Source: Candidatus Altimarinota bacterium (GTDB taxonomy: Bacteria > Patescibacteriota > Gracilibacteria > BD1-5 > UBA6164). From it: 64,000 nt of DNA. Below are positions 27,387 through 40,315 of this stretch, one piece after another (the stretch's first letter is position 1; each line of letters opens with the position of its first letter). The stretch covers positions 62,001 through 126,000 of the forward strand of contig JABWCI010000002.1 in NCBI GenBank assembly GCA_013368515.1, given 5' to 3'. The notes beneath the pieces are model-generated. The model was not told the origin of the DNA and ran no database searches. It was given only the letters and a program-made list of their open reading frames with translations. Position numbers and translations under genes: made by a program.

Positions 27387-29525
27387 TTAACTAATATCTT
27401 CAACTTTTATCTCAAGTTTTTCTCACCTATAGTTTTCAATATCTTGTATAAATGGATTAAAAAGTTTTGATAAAATAGGTTTTATACTTCTAGCTCAAAG
27501 TTTCGCCTTTGCTTTTGTTGCTATCATTAATAAAACAGGTTCTGAAATAATTAATTCAACATTTTCAGATTTAAAATAATTGATAAACTTTTCTAATTCT
27601 GATCATGGTTTTTTCATCATTTCTACTAGTTCATTTACTCAAAGTGGCTGAAGAGGAACTATATTTGGAACTCTTCCAAGAACTTCTATTGGAACTCAAG
27701 CTTCTATTAATGTGTCAGTATTTATTTCCACTCATTTATAGTTATTTGTTTTTTCAACCTGTGCTCAGAATCATATCGAACTTCAAGAATCTTCAACTTT
27801 TTTCTCAAATAATCATTGAAAAGCTCATGCAAGCACAAACATAATTCAAGATAAATCAACTCAATTTACTTCTCCGTTTTCTAAACATCCTATAAGTTCC
27901 TTTCTAAAAGGAGAATATGGGTCAAGTAATACTTTATCTGCTTCATCTAAAAATACTATTCATTTTCAGTTGTATACCAAATCAGCAAGTCTTGCCCTAA
28001 ATTCTGCAACACTAATTCATTCAGCTAAATTTATTTTTGAAACTGGAATTTGAGCTTTTTTTGCAAGTAATTCAACTAAATAAGTTTTTCAGCTTCCAGA
28101 AGGTCAAATAAGTAAAGAATTTGGTTGTGGTAATGGTAAATCTGGATTAGCAAGTTTTTTACTATAAAGCATAAAACTTGTTGATAAAGATTTTTTTGCC
28201 TCTTCTTGTCACACAGCATAAAAATCCATATATGCAACTATACTTTTAGGACTTGTCCAATCTACTTTTATATCATCAACTTTTTCAAATTTTACTTCTT
28301 TTTTCATTAATTCTTCAACTTCGTTTGGACTTATGGTGATTTTTTCTCATTTATAATCAGCTCTATTAAAAGAATATTTTCAAACTAGTTCATTTATAAT
28401 ACTTTCAAGTCATCTAGCTCAAACTCATTTAGCACTATTTCTTGCTATAAGTCTTATTGCTTCGTCTTCAAATTCTAAAGTTATTCACATTTTTGCAAAG
28501 TCTTTCACTTTTTGTTTTAAAATAGAATTCTCAGTATGAGCAAGTATTTTATAAAGAGCTTCTTCATCTAAAGGTTCTAAAACAGCCTTATTTGCAAGTC
28601 TTCAAACAAGTTCTGGCATAATACCATATCTTACCAAATCATCATTTGTAACTTGTGATAGTACTTCACTTTCATCAACTCTTGCTTTGTTTCATCATAA
28701 TCTCTTTTGAATCATACTAGATAATGATTGTTGTCAAAATCATCAATTAAAAGCTCAAGCAGTAACTATTAGAAATTTTGATGAATCAATTCAATCAATT
28801 TTATCTCATGAAAAATATGATAATAATTCTTTTTGTAATCTTTCTGTAAATCATGAAGTTCATCTTCACTCTTCTGTTGGTGAAAGTTTATCAAATTCAT
28901 CTAAAAAAACTATAGCTCTTTCCTTTCACCTTAAAACTTGAATTTTTTCTGATAAATTTTCATTTTTGTATCAAGCACTTGTTACATTTGCCATAGAAAT
29001 CTTTACAAATGGGATTCAAGCAGCTTCGCAAAGTACTTTTAAAATATAAGTTTTTCCACTTCAAGTTGGTCAAATAAGCAAACTATGAGAAATAGTTCCA
29101 TAACTTATATAATCAGAAAATGCTACAGATAAAACTTTTTTTGCTTCTTCTTGTCCAGAAACATATTTATCTAAATATCATTTTATACTTCTTGGATCAG
29201 CCCAATCAACTTGTTCGTTAGGAGTTTCATGTTTTGGTTCAATAACTTTAGGAATATTATTTTCAATTTTTGGTTTTTTTTTGAATTTTTTTAATAAATA
29301 GTCATAAATAATTGAAGTTTCTTTTTTATGTATAGCTTCAATTAAAAAATCTATTTGTTTCTTATCTAATTTCTCAATTGTCTCAATTAAAGCATTTATT
29401 TTATCAGATTCTGCTTCTGGATACATTGCTCATAAAACTGTTCTGTATTCATCTTTTTGTTTTTGAGTTAATGAACTTGCAACTACTCATAGTCATCATC
29501 AAAATATTAAATCATTTGCTCACAT
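27387..29525 (-). CDS. Tandem double-AAA+ ATPase of the ClpX type
   Basis: A 712-residue protein with two full ClpX-like AAA+ modules in one chain. Each is introduced by a similar phrase: DWADPRSIKGYLDKYVSGQEEAKK (first 20 residues diagnostic) and DWTSPKSIVAYMDFYAVGQE. Module 1 has LLIGPTGSGKTYIL (about residue 155), Walker B AIVFLDEFDKL (about 202), MPELVGRLANKAVLEPL (about 303) and the sensor-2 block GVGARGLESIINEL. Module 2 has LLIGPSGSGKTYLV (about 472), GIVFLDEADKVLLD (about 520), PIEVLGRVPNIVPLQPLG and ALGARSIKPILSKL. The ClpX zinc finger is absent; the first 100 residues are helical and charged. Ordinary ClpX has one module. No clpP is near. It is probably an unfoldase; the substrate is unknown. 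Confidence 0.82.
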
Positions 29526-29658
29526 AAAAATAAGTTAAAAATTAAACGTACTTTTATTTTATCATATTTACATTTTGAAAGCAAATTTACTTAAACTTAA
29601 ATTTGAAATTTTAACAATAAAAACTATTATAGTTATAGTTATTTAGAGAACTATTTTT

Positions 29659-31008
29659 ATGAGAGAATTTAATTCATTTTATTTTGAAAGCTTTAGCTTT
29701 GATAAGGAAACTTTGAAGGCAAGATTTGTATGGAGTTTTGACTCAGACTATTTTTTTGAAGAAGAAATAGATTTTTTTAGTGATAGTTTTTTTATAAGAG
29801 ATGATTTAAATGATGATATAATTAATAACTTTCTTTTTTCTCTTCATATAGCTCTTTGAATAAGTTATTATAAATCATTTCCAACTAAAAATCTATATGT
29901 AAAATCATGATTTTTAGATGATAATCAAATTAATTTTTGGCAAAAATTTTATAAAAATTGATTATGAGAATTTTTGTATACAAATGATATAAAACCCCAA
30001 AATCTATTTAATTTTATTAATGATTCAGATTTAATATATAAAAAAATAGATTTTAATATTGATGAAAAATCTTTTATTGCTCTATGAGGTTGAAAAGATT
30101 CACTTGTATCTATAGATTTATTTAGAAAAAATAATCTAGATTATGATTTAGTTGTTTTTTGAAAAACTGATTCTATCAAAGAAAACTGTGCTAAACTACT
30201 TTGAAAAGATATTTATTTAATAAAAAGAAAAATAAGCCAAAGTTTACTAGAATTAAATAGACTTTGAAATTATAACTGACATGTTCCAATTACTTGAATA
30301 ATAGCTTTTTGTCTTTTATTTGCTTCATATATTTATAATTATAAATATATAGTTTTATCAAATGAAAAATCAGCAAATTCTTGAAATACATTTTGGCAAT
30401 GATTGGAAATAAATCATCAATGGAGTAAAAGTTTGGAGTTTGAAAGAGATTTAAGAGATTATGTAGAGGGTTATTTAAGTAGTGATATAAAGTATTTTTC
30501 TATTCTTAGAGGTTGGTATGAGTTAAAGATATCAGAGTATTTTTCAAAAAATCTAAAAGATTTTTTTTGAGTTTTTAGTAGTTGTAATAACAATTTTAAG
30601 ATTGATGAAACAAAAAGATTAAAACAAACTATATGGTGTAATTCTTGTCCTAAATGTGCTTTTGTATTTACTATTTTGAGACCTTATTTAACTCAAGATG
30701 AAATAATTTCTATCTTTTGAGAAGATTTATTTTTAAAAAAAGATATACAAAAAACTTTTTTAGAATTGCTTTGAATTGATTGAATTAAACCATTCGAATG
30801 TGTTTGAGAAATAGAAGAAGTAGTCCTTGCTTTTTATAAGTCATTAAGTTTTTATGAATGAAAAAACAGTGAAGTATTAGAAATATTTAGAAAAAATATT
30901 TTAACAAAATATGATTCTTTATACTTTCAATTGCTAGAAAAAAAATTTGCTACAATAAGTAGTGATGATATAATACCTGAAAATATTAAAAAATTAATAA
31001 AAAAATAA
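29659..31008 (+). CDS. murL: PP-loop ATPase, probable UDP-MurNAc-L-Ala-L-Glu epimerase (MurL-like)
   Basis: A 449-residue protein with a PP-loop ATP pyrophosphatase motif SFIALGGGKDSLVSIDLF (about residue 140) and the blocks YIVLSNEKSANSGNTFWQG then LEINHQWSKSLEFERD (about 235-265), IKYFSILRGWYELKISEYF, and TIWCNSCPKCAFVFTIL (about 330). These match my recollection of MurL, an ATP-dependent enzyme that inverts L-Glu to D-Glu on UDP-MurNAc-L-Ala-L-Glu, replacing MurI in some bacteria. The next gene, one base downstream, is a class B penicillin-binding protein, which supports a peptidoglycan role. The alternative is another member of the PP-loop superfamily of unknown substrate. Confidence 0.65.
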
Positions 31009-31009
31009 A

Positions 31010-33331
31010 ATGTTGAAATTAAACTTTCTAGAAAAGATAAAACTAAATTATAAAATAAAAAAAATATTAAATAGATGGTCATCAATGCATACTATTGTTT
31101 TATTTTTTGTTTTATTTTTTTTAACTATTGTTAAAACTCTTTTTTCTTATACAGTTTTAGATTATGAATATTATAATTGACTTGCTGACTCTCAACAAAT
31201 ATGAAAAGTTTCAGTTCCAGTTAACAGAGGTACTATTCTATCTTGATGAGAGAAATCTACAGTTATTTGAACATCTTTACATCTTTATGATTTAGCTATT
31301 GATCCACAAATAGAATGAGATAAGCAAAAATTATCTGATTTTTTAATTGATATAGTTTATAATGAATTGTGCTTAAATAAAAAACAAAATATTTGTAAAA
31401 CTAACTTATTAAAATATCTGAGAGTTTTAGATATAGAAAATTTTACTTTTGAAGAAAAATTTATAAAAGATTTATTGAAAGAAAGAATTGTTTCTAAACT
31501 TGTTCAAACAAAAGTTACAAGTGTTATGATTGATAAAGAATTATCAAATTTTGAAATAAACCAAATAAAAAATTTGAATATATCTTGATTATACCCTTGA
31601 GAAAAATACCTTTATGTAAATCCAGAAGAATTTAATAATAGTGATGAAAATATAAAAGAGCTTTCTAAAATAATATGAACCAATGAGGAGAGATTAAAAA
31701 ATTTGACTAGAAAGAGAGATTTAAGATATATTCCTATAATAAGTAAACTATCTATAACTAGTTCAGAATATATATTTGAATATATAAAAGATGAAAAAGA
31801 AGCCATAAATAGATGAATACTTACTAAAGATAAATCAATAAATGGGTTTTTTATATTAAATCCATTACCTAGTAGATATTATCCTGAATGAAATTTAGCT
31901 TCACAAGTTATATGATTTGTTGATAGCTCTTGAAAATGAAATTATTGAATAGAAGGTTATTTTAACGATATTTTAAAATGAAATAATTGAGAAATAATAA
32001 GTAGAAAAGATATAAATGGTAGAATTATAGATCCAATTTCATTAAAGCAAGAAGATTTAATCTGAGAATGAGTTGAAATAATAACTACAATTGATAGAAA
32101 TGTTCAAAGAAAAGTTGAGCAATTATTGGAAGACTGAGTTAAAAGATATAGAGCGAACAAGTGAAGTATTATTGTAATGGAGCCAAAAACTTGAAATGTT
32201 ATTGCTATGGCCAATTATCCAAGTTATGATTTAAATAATTTTTGAGATGTTTATGAACTTGAAAAAGTAAGATATAGTGAATACCCAAACCCTTCAACTG
32301 ACTTACTTTGATATCCTATTTTTGTAGAAGATAATCAAAATGGAACAAAATTTATTTATGATAATAAAGAAATTTTTCTCAGAGAAGCTAGTAGAGAAGA
32401 GTTATGAGACATTGCTTTAGTTAAATATAAATATAAAAATGGTTTTTGAGCATGAGTTTATCAAAATGATATAATTTCTGCTTTATATGAGCCATGATCT
32501 GTTATGAAAACTATAACTGTCGCAGCTTGAATTGATACTTGAGAGATAAATAAAAATTCTATGTATCAAGATAATTGATTTATAGAAATAGATAAATATA
32601 AGATATCAAATGTAGCTAAACAATGTATGTGATATCATACTTTTGGAAATGCTCTAAATTATTCTTGTAATGTTTGAATGATAAGAATTGTTCAAAGATT
32701 AGGAAAGGTAATATTTTATCAATATTTAGAAGATTTTTGATTTTGAAAGCTTAGTTGAATTGATTTACAATGAGAGGTTACATCAAAAATAGATCCTTGG
32801 GAAAAATGGTCTCAATCTTGACTTTTCTCTCGTAGTTACTGACTTTGAATATCAGCTACTCAACTTCAAGTTGCTTCTGCATATAATGTAATTGCTAATG
32901 GTTGAGTATATGTTAAACCAAAAATAATTGATAAAATAATTTATCCTGACGGTAGAGAAGTTGTTTATAAAACAGAAGAACAAAGAAGGGTTATAAAAGA
33001 ATCAACATCAAAAATAGTTTCTATGATGCTTTATGACTGAGTTGAAAATTGAGTTGCTTGAAATTGAAAAGTTCCATGATATGCTTTAGCTGCAAAATCT
33101 TGAACTGCTCAAATTTCTTATAAGTGATGATATGAAACTTGAGTTTGATCAACTATATGAACATTTGCTTGATTTTGACCAGTAGAAGATCCAAAATTTA
33201 CTATTATAGTAAAGCTTGAAAGAATTAGAACGAGTATATATTGATGAGAAACTTCATGATTTATTTTCTGAGAAGTTGCTAAATATCTTTTTGATTATTA
33301 TAAAATACCAAAAAGAGAAATAAAAGAATAA
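31010..33331 (+). CDS. Class B penicillin-binding protein (PBP2/FtsI-type transpeptidase)
   Basis: A 773-residue bitopic membrane protein. A single TM (MHTIVLFFVLFFLTIVKTLF, about residues 26-45) is followed by the PBP dimerisation domain starting VSVPVNRGTILSGG. The transpeptidase domain contains all three active-site motifs: SVMK (Ser497, in YEPGSVMKTITVAAGIDTG), SCN (Ser552, in NALNYSCNVGM) and KSGTAQ (Lys696). It cross-links peptidoglycan at septum or side wall; FtsI and PBP2 types cannot be separated by eye. It is longer than typical FtsI because of an insert between the N-domain and the transpeptidase. It forms a two-gene operon with the murL-like gene and ends at a long hairpin. Confidence 0.93.
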
Positions 33332-33361
33332 AAACTAATTGTAGTTTTTATTCTTTTATTT
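33318..33361 (+). terminator. Terminator after penicillin-binding protein gene
   Basis: Perfect 20-base stem AAATAAAAGAATAAAAACTA with loop ATTG; the stop codon lies in the left arm. Confidence 0.85.
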
Positions 33362-33388
33362 TTACTTATATAAACATTAAATAATAAA

Positions 33389-33420
33389 AAAGTACTAGAT
33401 AAATCTAGTACTTTAATTTT
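33389..33420 (-). terminator. Terminator of the tRNA-Phe gene
   Basis: AAAGTACTAGAT / ATCTAGTACTTT stem just 3' of the tRNA on its strand, followed there by AT-rich sequence with T-runs. Confidence 0.65.
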
Positions 33421-33425
33421 TTTAA

Positions 33426-33500
33426 TGGTGCCGAAGAGTAGAATTGAACTACCGACACAGGGCTTTTCAGGCCCCTGCTCTACCACTGAGCTACCCCGGC
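33426..33500 (-). tRNA. trnF: tRNA-Phe (anticodon GAA), CCA encoded
   Basis: Read on the minus strand, 75 bases. The acceptor GCCGGGG pairs with CTTCGGC (two G-T pairs). The D-arm contains AGCTCAGTGGTAGAGC, the anticodon stem is GGGGC/GCCCT with loop CTGAAAA (anticodon GAA), and the T-arm is GGTAG-TTCAATT-CTACT. The 3' ACCA is encoded. It stands between the penicillin-binding protein gene and a [2Fe-2S] protein gene and is the only tRNA I find in the window. Confidence 0.97.
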
Positions 33501-33626
33501 TTGTCTTATGCTTGTTTATTATATTAAAAAAAAATTATAAGCAAATTTTTTTTAAACTTTTTTTTGTTTTGTTTTATTTTGTCTATATAATGTCATCATT
33601 ATATTATATAAAATAATTAAAATATA

Positions 33627-33860
33627 ATGAAAATAAGAGTTTGTAAGTGAAAAGTTTGCGGTGAAAAATTTAGTAATTATATAATTTCTAGATTACAAAA
33701 TGATGTAAATAGATTTAATTTAAAGGATATAGAAATAGAAGAAACTCTTTGTATGTGAAAATGTAGCGAATGACCAAATGTTTATTTTGATAATGAGTTT
33801 CATACAAGAGTTAATCCACTTAAAGCAAGTAAGATTTTATTTAAAAAAGTTAAAAAATAA
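33627..33860 (+). CDS. Thioredoxin-like [2Fe-2S] ferredoxin-like protein
   Basis: A 77-residue protein. [19 protein letters not shown] contains two cysteines spaced C-x4-C, and later ETLCMGKCSEGPNVYFDN gives C-x3-C. The four cysteines with a following GPNV turn are the pattern of thioredoxin-fold [2Fe-2S] ferredoxins (as in NuoE and small (2Fe-2S) domain proteins). It is probably an electron carrier or iron-sulfur binding accessory. Five bases separate it from cysS, so the two are cotranscribed. It is slightly shorter than typical family members. Confidence 0.75.
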
Positions 33861-33865
33861 TATAT

Positions 33866-35329
33866 ATGTTGATTAATAATACAAAAACAAGAAAGATAGA
33901 AGAATTTAAACCATTAAGTAGTAGGGAAGTAAAAGTTTATTATTGTGGGCCTACTGTTTACAATTATGCTCATATTTGAAATTTGAGAACATTTATTTTT
34001 GAAGATATAGTAGTTAGAACACTTAGATTTCTAGGGTATAATGTAAAAACTGTTATGAATATAACAGATGTAGATGATAAAACTATTAGAGATAGTATTG
34101 CTGCTTGAGAAGATTTGATTTCTTTTACTCAAAAATACACAAAGATTTTTATAGAAGATATTAAAAAATTAAATATAATTCCAGCAGACGATATAGTTCC
34201 TGTTACTACTTTGATACCAGAAATGGTTAGGATGATTCAAACAATGATAAATAGGAAAAATGCTTATCTTTGAGAAGATTGAAGTATCTATTTTGATGTA
34301 AAAACATTTAAAAAATATTGAAATCTAGCTTGAATTGATATGTGTAATTGTGGTTTACAACATTGAGCTAGAGTAAATAGTGATGAATATGATAAAGAAA
34401 ATGTAGCTGATTTTGTGCTTTGGAAAGCATGGAAAGAAAGTGATTGAGAAAATTTTTGGAATGAAAAGTTTACTATAAATGGTAATGAAGTAATTTTAAA
34501 ATGAAGACCAGGTTGGCATATAGAATGTAGTGCATGTAATATGAAATATTTTGGTGCTCAAATTGATATCCACATGTGAGGAGTTGATTTGATATTTCCT
34601 CATCATCAAAATGAAATTGCTCAAAGTGAAAGTTGTACTAGAAAAGAATTTAGTAAATATTGGTTGCATAGTGGTCATCTTATGGTAGATGGTAAAAAGA
34701 TGGCAAAAAGTGCAAATAATTTTTATAGATTAAAAGATTTAGAAGAAAAATATATTGATATAAAACCTAGTGTTTTATATAGAGCTATAAGATTGTCTTT
34801 TATGAATGCAAAATATAATAGCGAAGTAAATTTCACTTTTGATAAAATTGAATCAAATATAACTGTTATAAACTCTATAGATGAACTTATAAAAAATATA
34901 AATAGAGAAATAGAAAACTCTGATAATTTGGCTATAGTTTCTAGAGATTTTAGAGAAACTATGCAAGATTATATCCATGAATATATGTATCATTTAGAAG
35001 ATGATTTCAATATACCAGAATGTCTTGCTGTAATGCATAACTTTATAAAGTTTTTAAATACTGGTATAAGAGAAAAATTATTTTCAGTTTCTGAATTAAA
35101 TAGTGCTCTTGATATGTTTAAGACATTTAATCAAGTTTTAGGGATAATAGATTTTGATATTGTTGTTTTTGATGAAATTCCAAGTGAAATATTATCAAAA
35201 TTGGAGGAAAGAAATACAGCAAAAAAATCAAAGAATTTTGAACTTGCTGATAAGCTTAGAGATGAATTGATTTCACTTTGATATAAGATAGTAGATACTA
35301 GAGATGGTAGTTTTTTAGAAAAAATTTAA
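33866..35329 (+). CDS. cysS: Cysteinyl-tRNA synthetase
   Basis: A 487-residue class I synthetase. The N-terminal zinc/HIGH region is [20 protein letters not shown] (residues 22-41), followed by [21 protein letters not shown] gives the other zinc ligands, [20 protein letters not shown] is the conserved HH region (about 235-255), and the KMSKS equivalent is [10 protein letters not shown] (about 278). The C-terminal DALR-like domain ends [20 protein letters not shown], diagnostic of CysRS. Length is normal. The Ste24-like protease gene follows 19 bases later, probably in the same operon. Confidence 0.97.
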
Positions 35330-35348
35330 TTATTTATTTTAAAATTAT

Positions 35349-36602
35349 ATGCAATATATTTTTTATGTTATTATTGGTTTTGTTATTTTTGAATTTGTTT
35401 TAAGTAAAACTCTTTCATATTTAAATACAACAAAATGGTCAAATAAATTACCAAAAGAATTGGAAGAAATATATGATGAGAAAAAATATGCAAAATCTAT
35501 GGATTATGAAAAAGCAAAACATAGATTTTGAAATATAAGTGATATAATTACTTTCAACATAACAATATTATTATTATTGTTTTGATTATTTGGAGGTTTA
35601 TATAATTATCTTATGAACTTTACTCAAAATACTATACTTTTAACTCTTTATTTTTTCTGAATTATAGCATTTTTACAAAGTGTATTCTCTCTACCTTTTT
35701 CATATTATTCTACTTTTGTTATAGAAGAAAAATTTGGTTTTAATAAGATGTCAAAAAAGCTTTTCTTTGTAGATTTTGTAAAATGATTAATTCTTACATT
35801 TATTATTTGAGGTATAATATTGGCTATAATAACTTGGTTATATACTATAACTAAAAGCAATTTCTGGTTTTATGCTTGGATATTGATTACAGCATTTTCA
35901 GTATTTATGATGATGTTTTATAGTAGTTTGATTGTACCACTTTTCAATAAACAAACTCCTCTTGAAAAATGAAAACTTAGAGATGAGATAGAGGCATTTG
36001 CTCATAGTGTAGGTTTTAAACTTGATAATATATATGTTATAGATTGAAGTAAAAGATCAAGTAAGGCAAATGCTTATTTTTCAGGATTTGGTCCTAAAAA
36101 AAGAATAGTTTTATATGATACACTTATAAAAGACCTTACAAACAATGAACTTGTAGCTGTTTTGGCTCATGAAATAGGGCATTATAAGAAAAAACATACT
36201 CTTCAAATGCTTTCTTTTAGTATAGTTCAAACTTGAATTATGTTTTATGTGCTTTGAATAACTCTATGATATGGAGAAGTTTCATATGCTCTTTGATGAA
36301 ATGTAAGTGCTTTTGCTCTATGATTACTTGCTTTTGGTATACTTTTTACTCCGATTTCTATTATTTTTTGAGTTATTTGAAATATATTATCAAGAAAAAA
36401 TGAATATGAAGCTGACCATTATGCTGCAAAACACTATAAGGCAAATAAACTAAAAAGTGCACTTATAAAATTATCTAGAAACAATTTATCAAATCTGAGA
36501 CCACATCCTGCTTATGAATTTTTTCATTATAGTCATCCAACTGTATTAAAAAGATTACATGCTCTTGATAAATTTATAAATAAAAATAAAAAACATAGTT
36601 AA
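35349..36602 (+). CDS. M48-family membrane metalloprotease, Ste24-type
   Basis: A 417-residue polytopic protein. Zinc-protease motif VLAHEIGHYKKKHT lies at His274-His278 (HExxH), and the third ligand region is SRKNEYEADHYAAKHYKANK (about 360). Before it, SKRSSKANAYFSGFGPKKRIVLYDT is the classic Ste24 block, and near the end come HPAYEFFHYSHPTVLKRLHAL. About seven membrane helices surround the active site. Ste24-type M48 enzymes cleave CAAX proteins in eukaryotes; bacterial members probably act in membrane protein quality control. It is larger than HtpX and matches the Ste24 length. TGA glycines include those in the membrane helices. Confidence 0.92.
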
Positions 36603-36614
36603 ACTATGTTTTTT
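36588..36614. terminator. Bidirectional terminator between protease and DUF1538 genes
   Basis: AAAAAACATAG / CTATGTTTTTT stem with loop TTAAA. The protease stop is inside and the DUF1538 stop (36613) is at its edge. Confidence 0.8.
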
Positions 36615-38166
36615 ATTTTTTAAATATTTTTTGTATTAAAGTTTTCTTTGTTTCTATTTCAACTTCTTCATGTATAAGCATTTCTTCATATTTTGGTCTT
36701 ATTCTAATTTGAATATATTTTGTTATTATACCATAACTAAGTACACTTGCTATCGGAAATAATGATGCAAATGCAATAAGTCAAAATCAATCAATCATTG
36801 GATCTCTACCTGGTATATTTGTGGCAAGTCATAATCAAAGTGCTGCAACAAGTGGAACGGTAATAGTTGATGTTGTAACTCAACCACTATCATATGCTAT
36901 AGGTATGATATGTTTTGGAGAAAATAGTGTTAAAAATATAACTATCAGATATCAAATAATAATATAATAATGTATAAAATCTCAATAAATTATCCTATAT
37001 GCTCAGATAGTTATTCATATTCAAACTCATAGAGCTACAAATATTCTAAGTATAAATGCATTTATTTTTCAACTTGATATTTCACTTGCTTTATTTGCAA
37101 TTGCAATCAAAGTAGGTTCTGCCATTGTTGTAGAAAATCAAATCAAAAATGCAAATATATATATTATTAGATTGTTATCTAATGCAGTTAATTGAAATGC
37201 CATTTGTTCTCACAAATTAAACAATCACATTTCAAGTCAAAGAATGAAAAAATATAATCAAAATATAACCATTATAAATCACAAAATTATATTTTTTAAT
37301 TCTTCTTTTGGGATTTTTTGTTTAAGTATTATGTATTGAAAAAATCAAATAGTTAAAATTATAGGTATAACTCATCTTATAACTTCAAATAAAGAAGAAA
37401 AAATACTAGTTTTTTTAACTTCATATATTGTTTCTATTAATATATTTTCATTTCAAGCAAAATTGTAAATATATATACCATATAATTGTACTGAAAACAT
37501 AGGTATAAGAGCTGCACAAGCTATAAGTCAAAATCAATTTCAAAAAAGATTTTTATGTTTTGATATAGCAGAGACTCATATTCATATTGCTACTACAAGA
37601 GGAACTGTAATTGTAGAAGTTGTTACTCATCATAAATCATAAGCAAGTCATACTATTTCCCTTGGTGTGAAATAAGTAATAGATAATACAAATATATATC
37701 AAATTATTATTAGATAATGTATAGCAATACCTCTCAATATACTAAAAATTCATATACTTATAGCAAATCATACAGAAATTCATATTATAAGTCTAAGTAT
37801 AAATGGATCTATTAATCAGTTACTTATTATATTTGCTTTATGTGTTATTACATATAAAGCTGGTTCTGCCATAGATGTAGAAAAACCAATTAAAAATCAA
37901 AACAATAGTAAAAGATAAAATGAATTTTTATTTGCGAAACTATTTGTTAATTTTTCTCAAATAGGAAAAATACCATATTTTAATCACATCAAAAAAATAC
38001 TTAATCAAAGTGCTACTATACTTATTCATAAACTAGTTTGTTGCCAATTTTCAGGTATTTTTTGTATTATCACTAGTTGAAAAAATAATACAACCAATAT
38101 AATAGGTGTTAAATCTCTTATAGATTCTTTTAAAAATTTCAGAAAATTACTAAAAAGCAGACTCAT
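36613..38166 (-). CDS. Polytopic membrane protein, two DUF1538 repeats
   Basis: A 517-residue protein made of two homologous halves. Repeat 1 has LKYGIFPIGEKL, a GFSTSMAEPALYVI-type block and AYDLGGVTTSTITVPLVVAI (about residues 170-190). Repeat 2 has FSTTMAEPTLIAIANKASEI and AYDSGGVTTSTITVPLVAAL (about 420-440). These -AEPxL- and -D-x-GGVTTxxxTVPLV- signatures are those of DUF1538 proteins, transporter-like membrane proteins of unknown substrate; the paired inverted architecture suggests a channel or carrier. Both repeats carry many TGA glycines. The final 35 residues are a charged cytoplasmic tail. It is monocistronic and divergent from metG. Confidence 0.78.
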
Positions 38167-38252
38167 AAAAATTCATTTAAAAATATTTAATAAATTTTAT
38201 CATTTTCTTTGAATAAAAGCAATTTTAAAGGGAAATATTTTTTAGTTTTTTC

Positions 38253-38280
38253 TTTACTTAAAATCATTTTTATGTAAAAT
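38253..38280 (+). promoter_or_regulatory. Putative metG promoter
   Basis: TTTACT, a 16-base spacer, then TAAAAT preceded by TATG, 36 bases upstream of the metG start. Confidence 0.45.
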
Positions 38281-38316
38281 CAAAACTAATTAATTTTAAT
38301 TTTTTAGAAAAATAAA

Positions 38317-40008
<1,692 letters not shown>

Positions 40009-40009
40009 T

Positions 40010-40294
40010 ATGATAATAATTAAAAATAAAGACTGAGAAATAATTAAAACTATAGAAGCTGATATAAGTAAAACTTTACTTAGACAATTACAAGATAATG
40101 AGGTAGAAATGGCTTATGCTTGTCATACTGGTATATGTTGAGCTTGTATGTGTATGATAGAATCTGGAAGTGAAAATGTAAATAAAAGTTTTAAATGAGA
40201 ACCTTGATTTCCTTTATGAGATGATGAAGTTATGACTTGTATTTGAGGTGTAAAAGATAAAAATATAGATGTAGTTTTAAAAACTATATATTAA
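40010..40294 (+). CDS. Plant-type [2Fe-2S] ferredoxin
   Basis: A 94-residue protein with the plant-type ferredoxin cluster motif ACHTGICGACMCMIESG (C-x4-C-x2-C, about residues 38-52) and the fourth cysteine in DDEVMTCIGGVKDKN (about 80). The beta-grasp N-terminus IIIKNKDGEIIKTIEADISK fits. It transfers single electrons to a partner reductase or synthase not identified here. One extra cysteine (MCM) sits just after the motif. The start overlaps the end of metG by spacing of one base, and galU follows 21 bases later, making a metG-fdx-galU-yvcK operon. Confidence 0.88.
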
Positions 40295-40315
40295 AATTTA
40301 TAATAAATTAAATTT

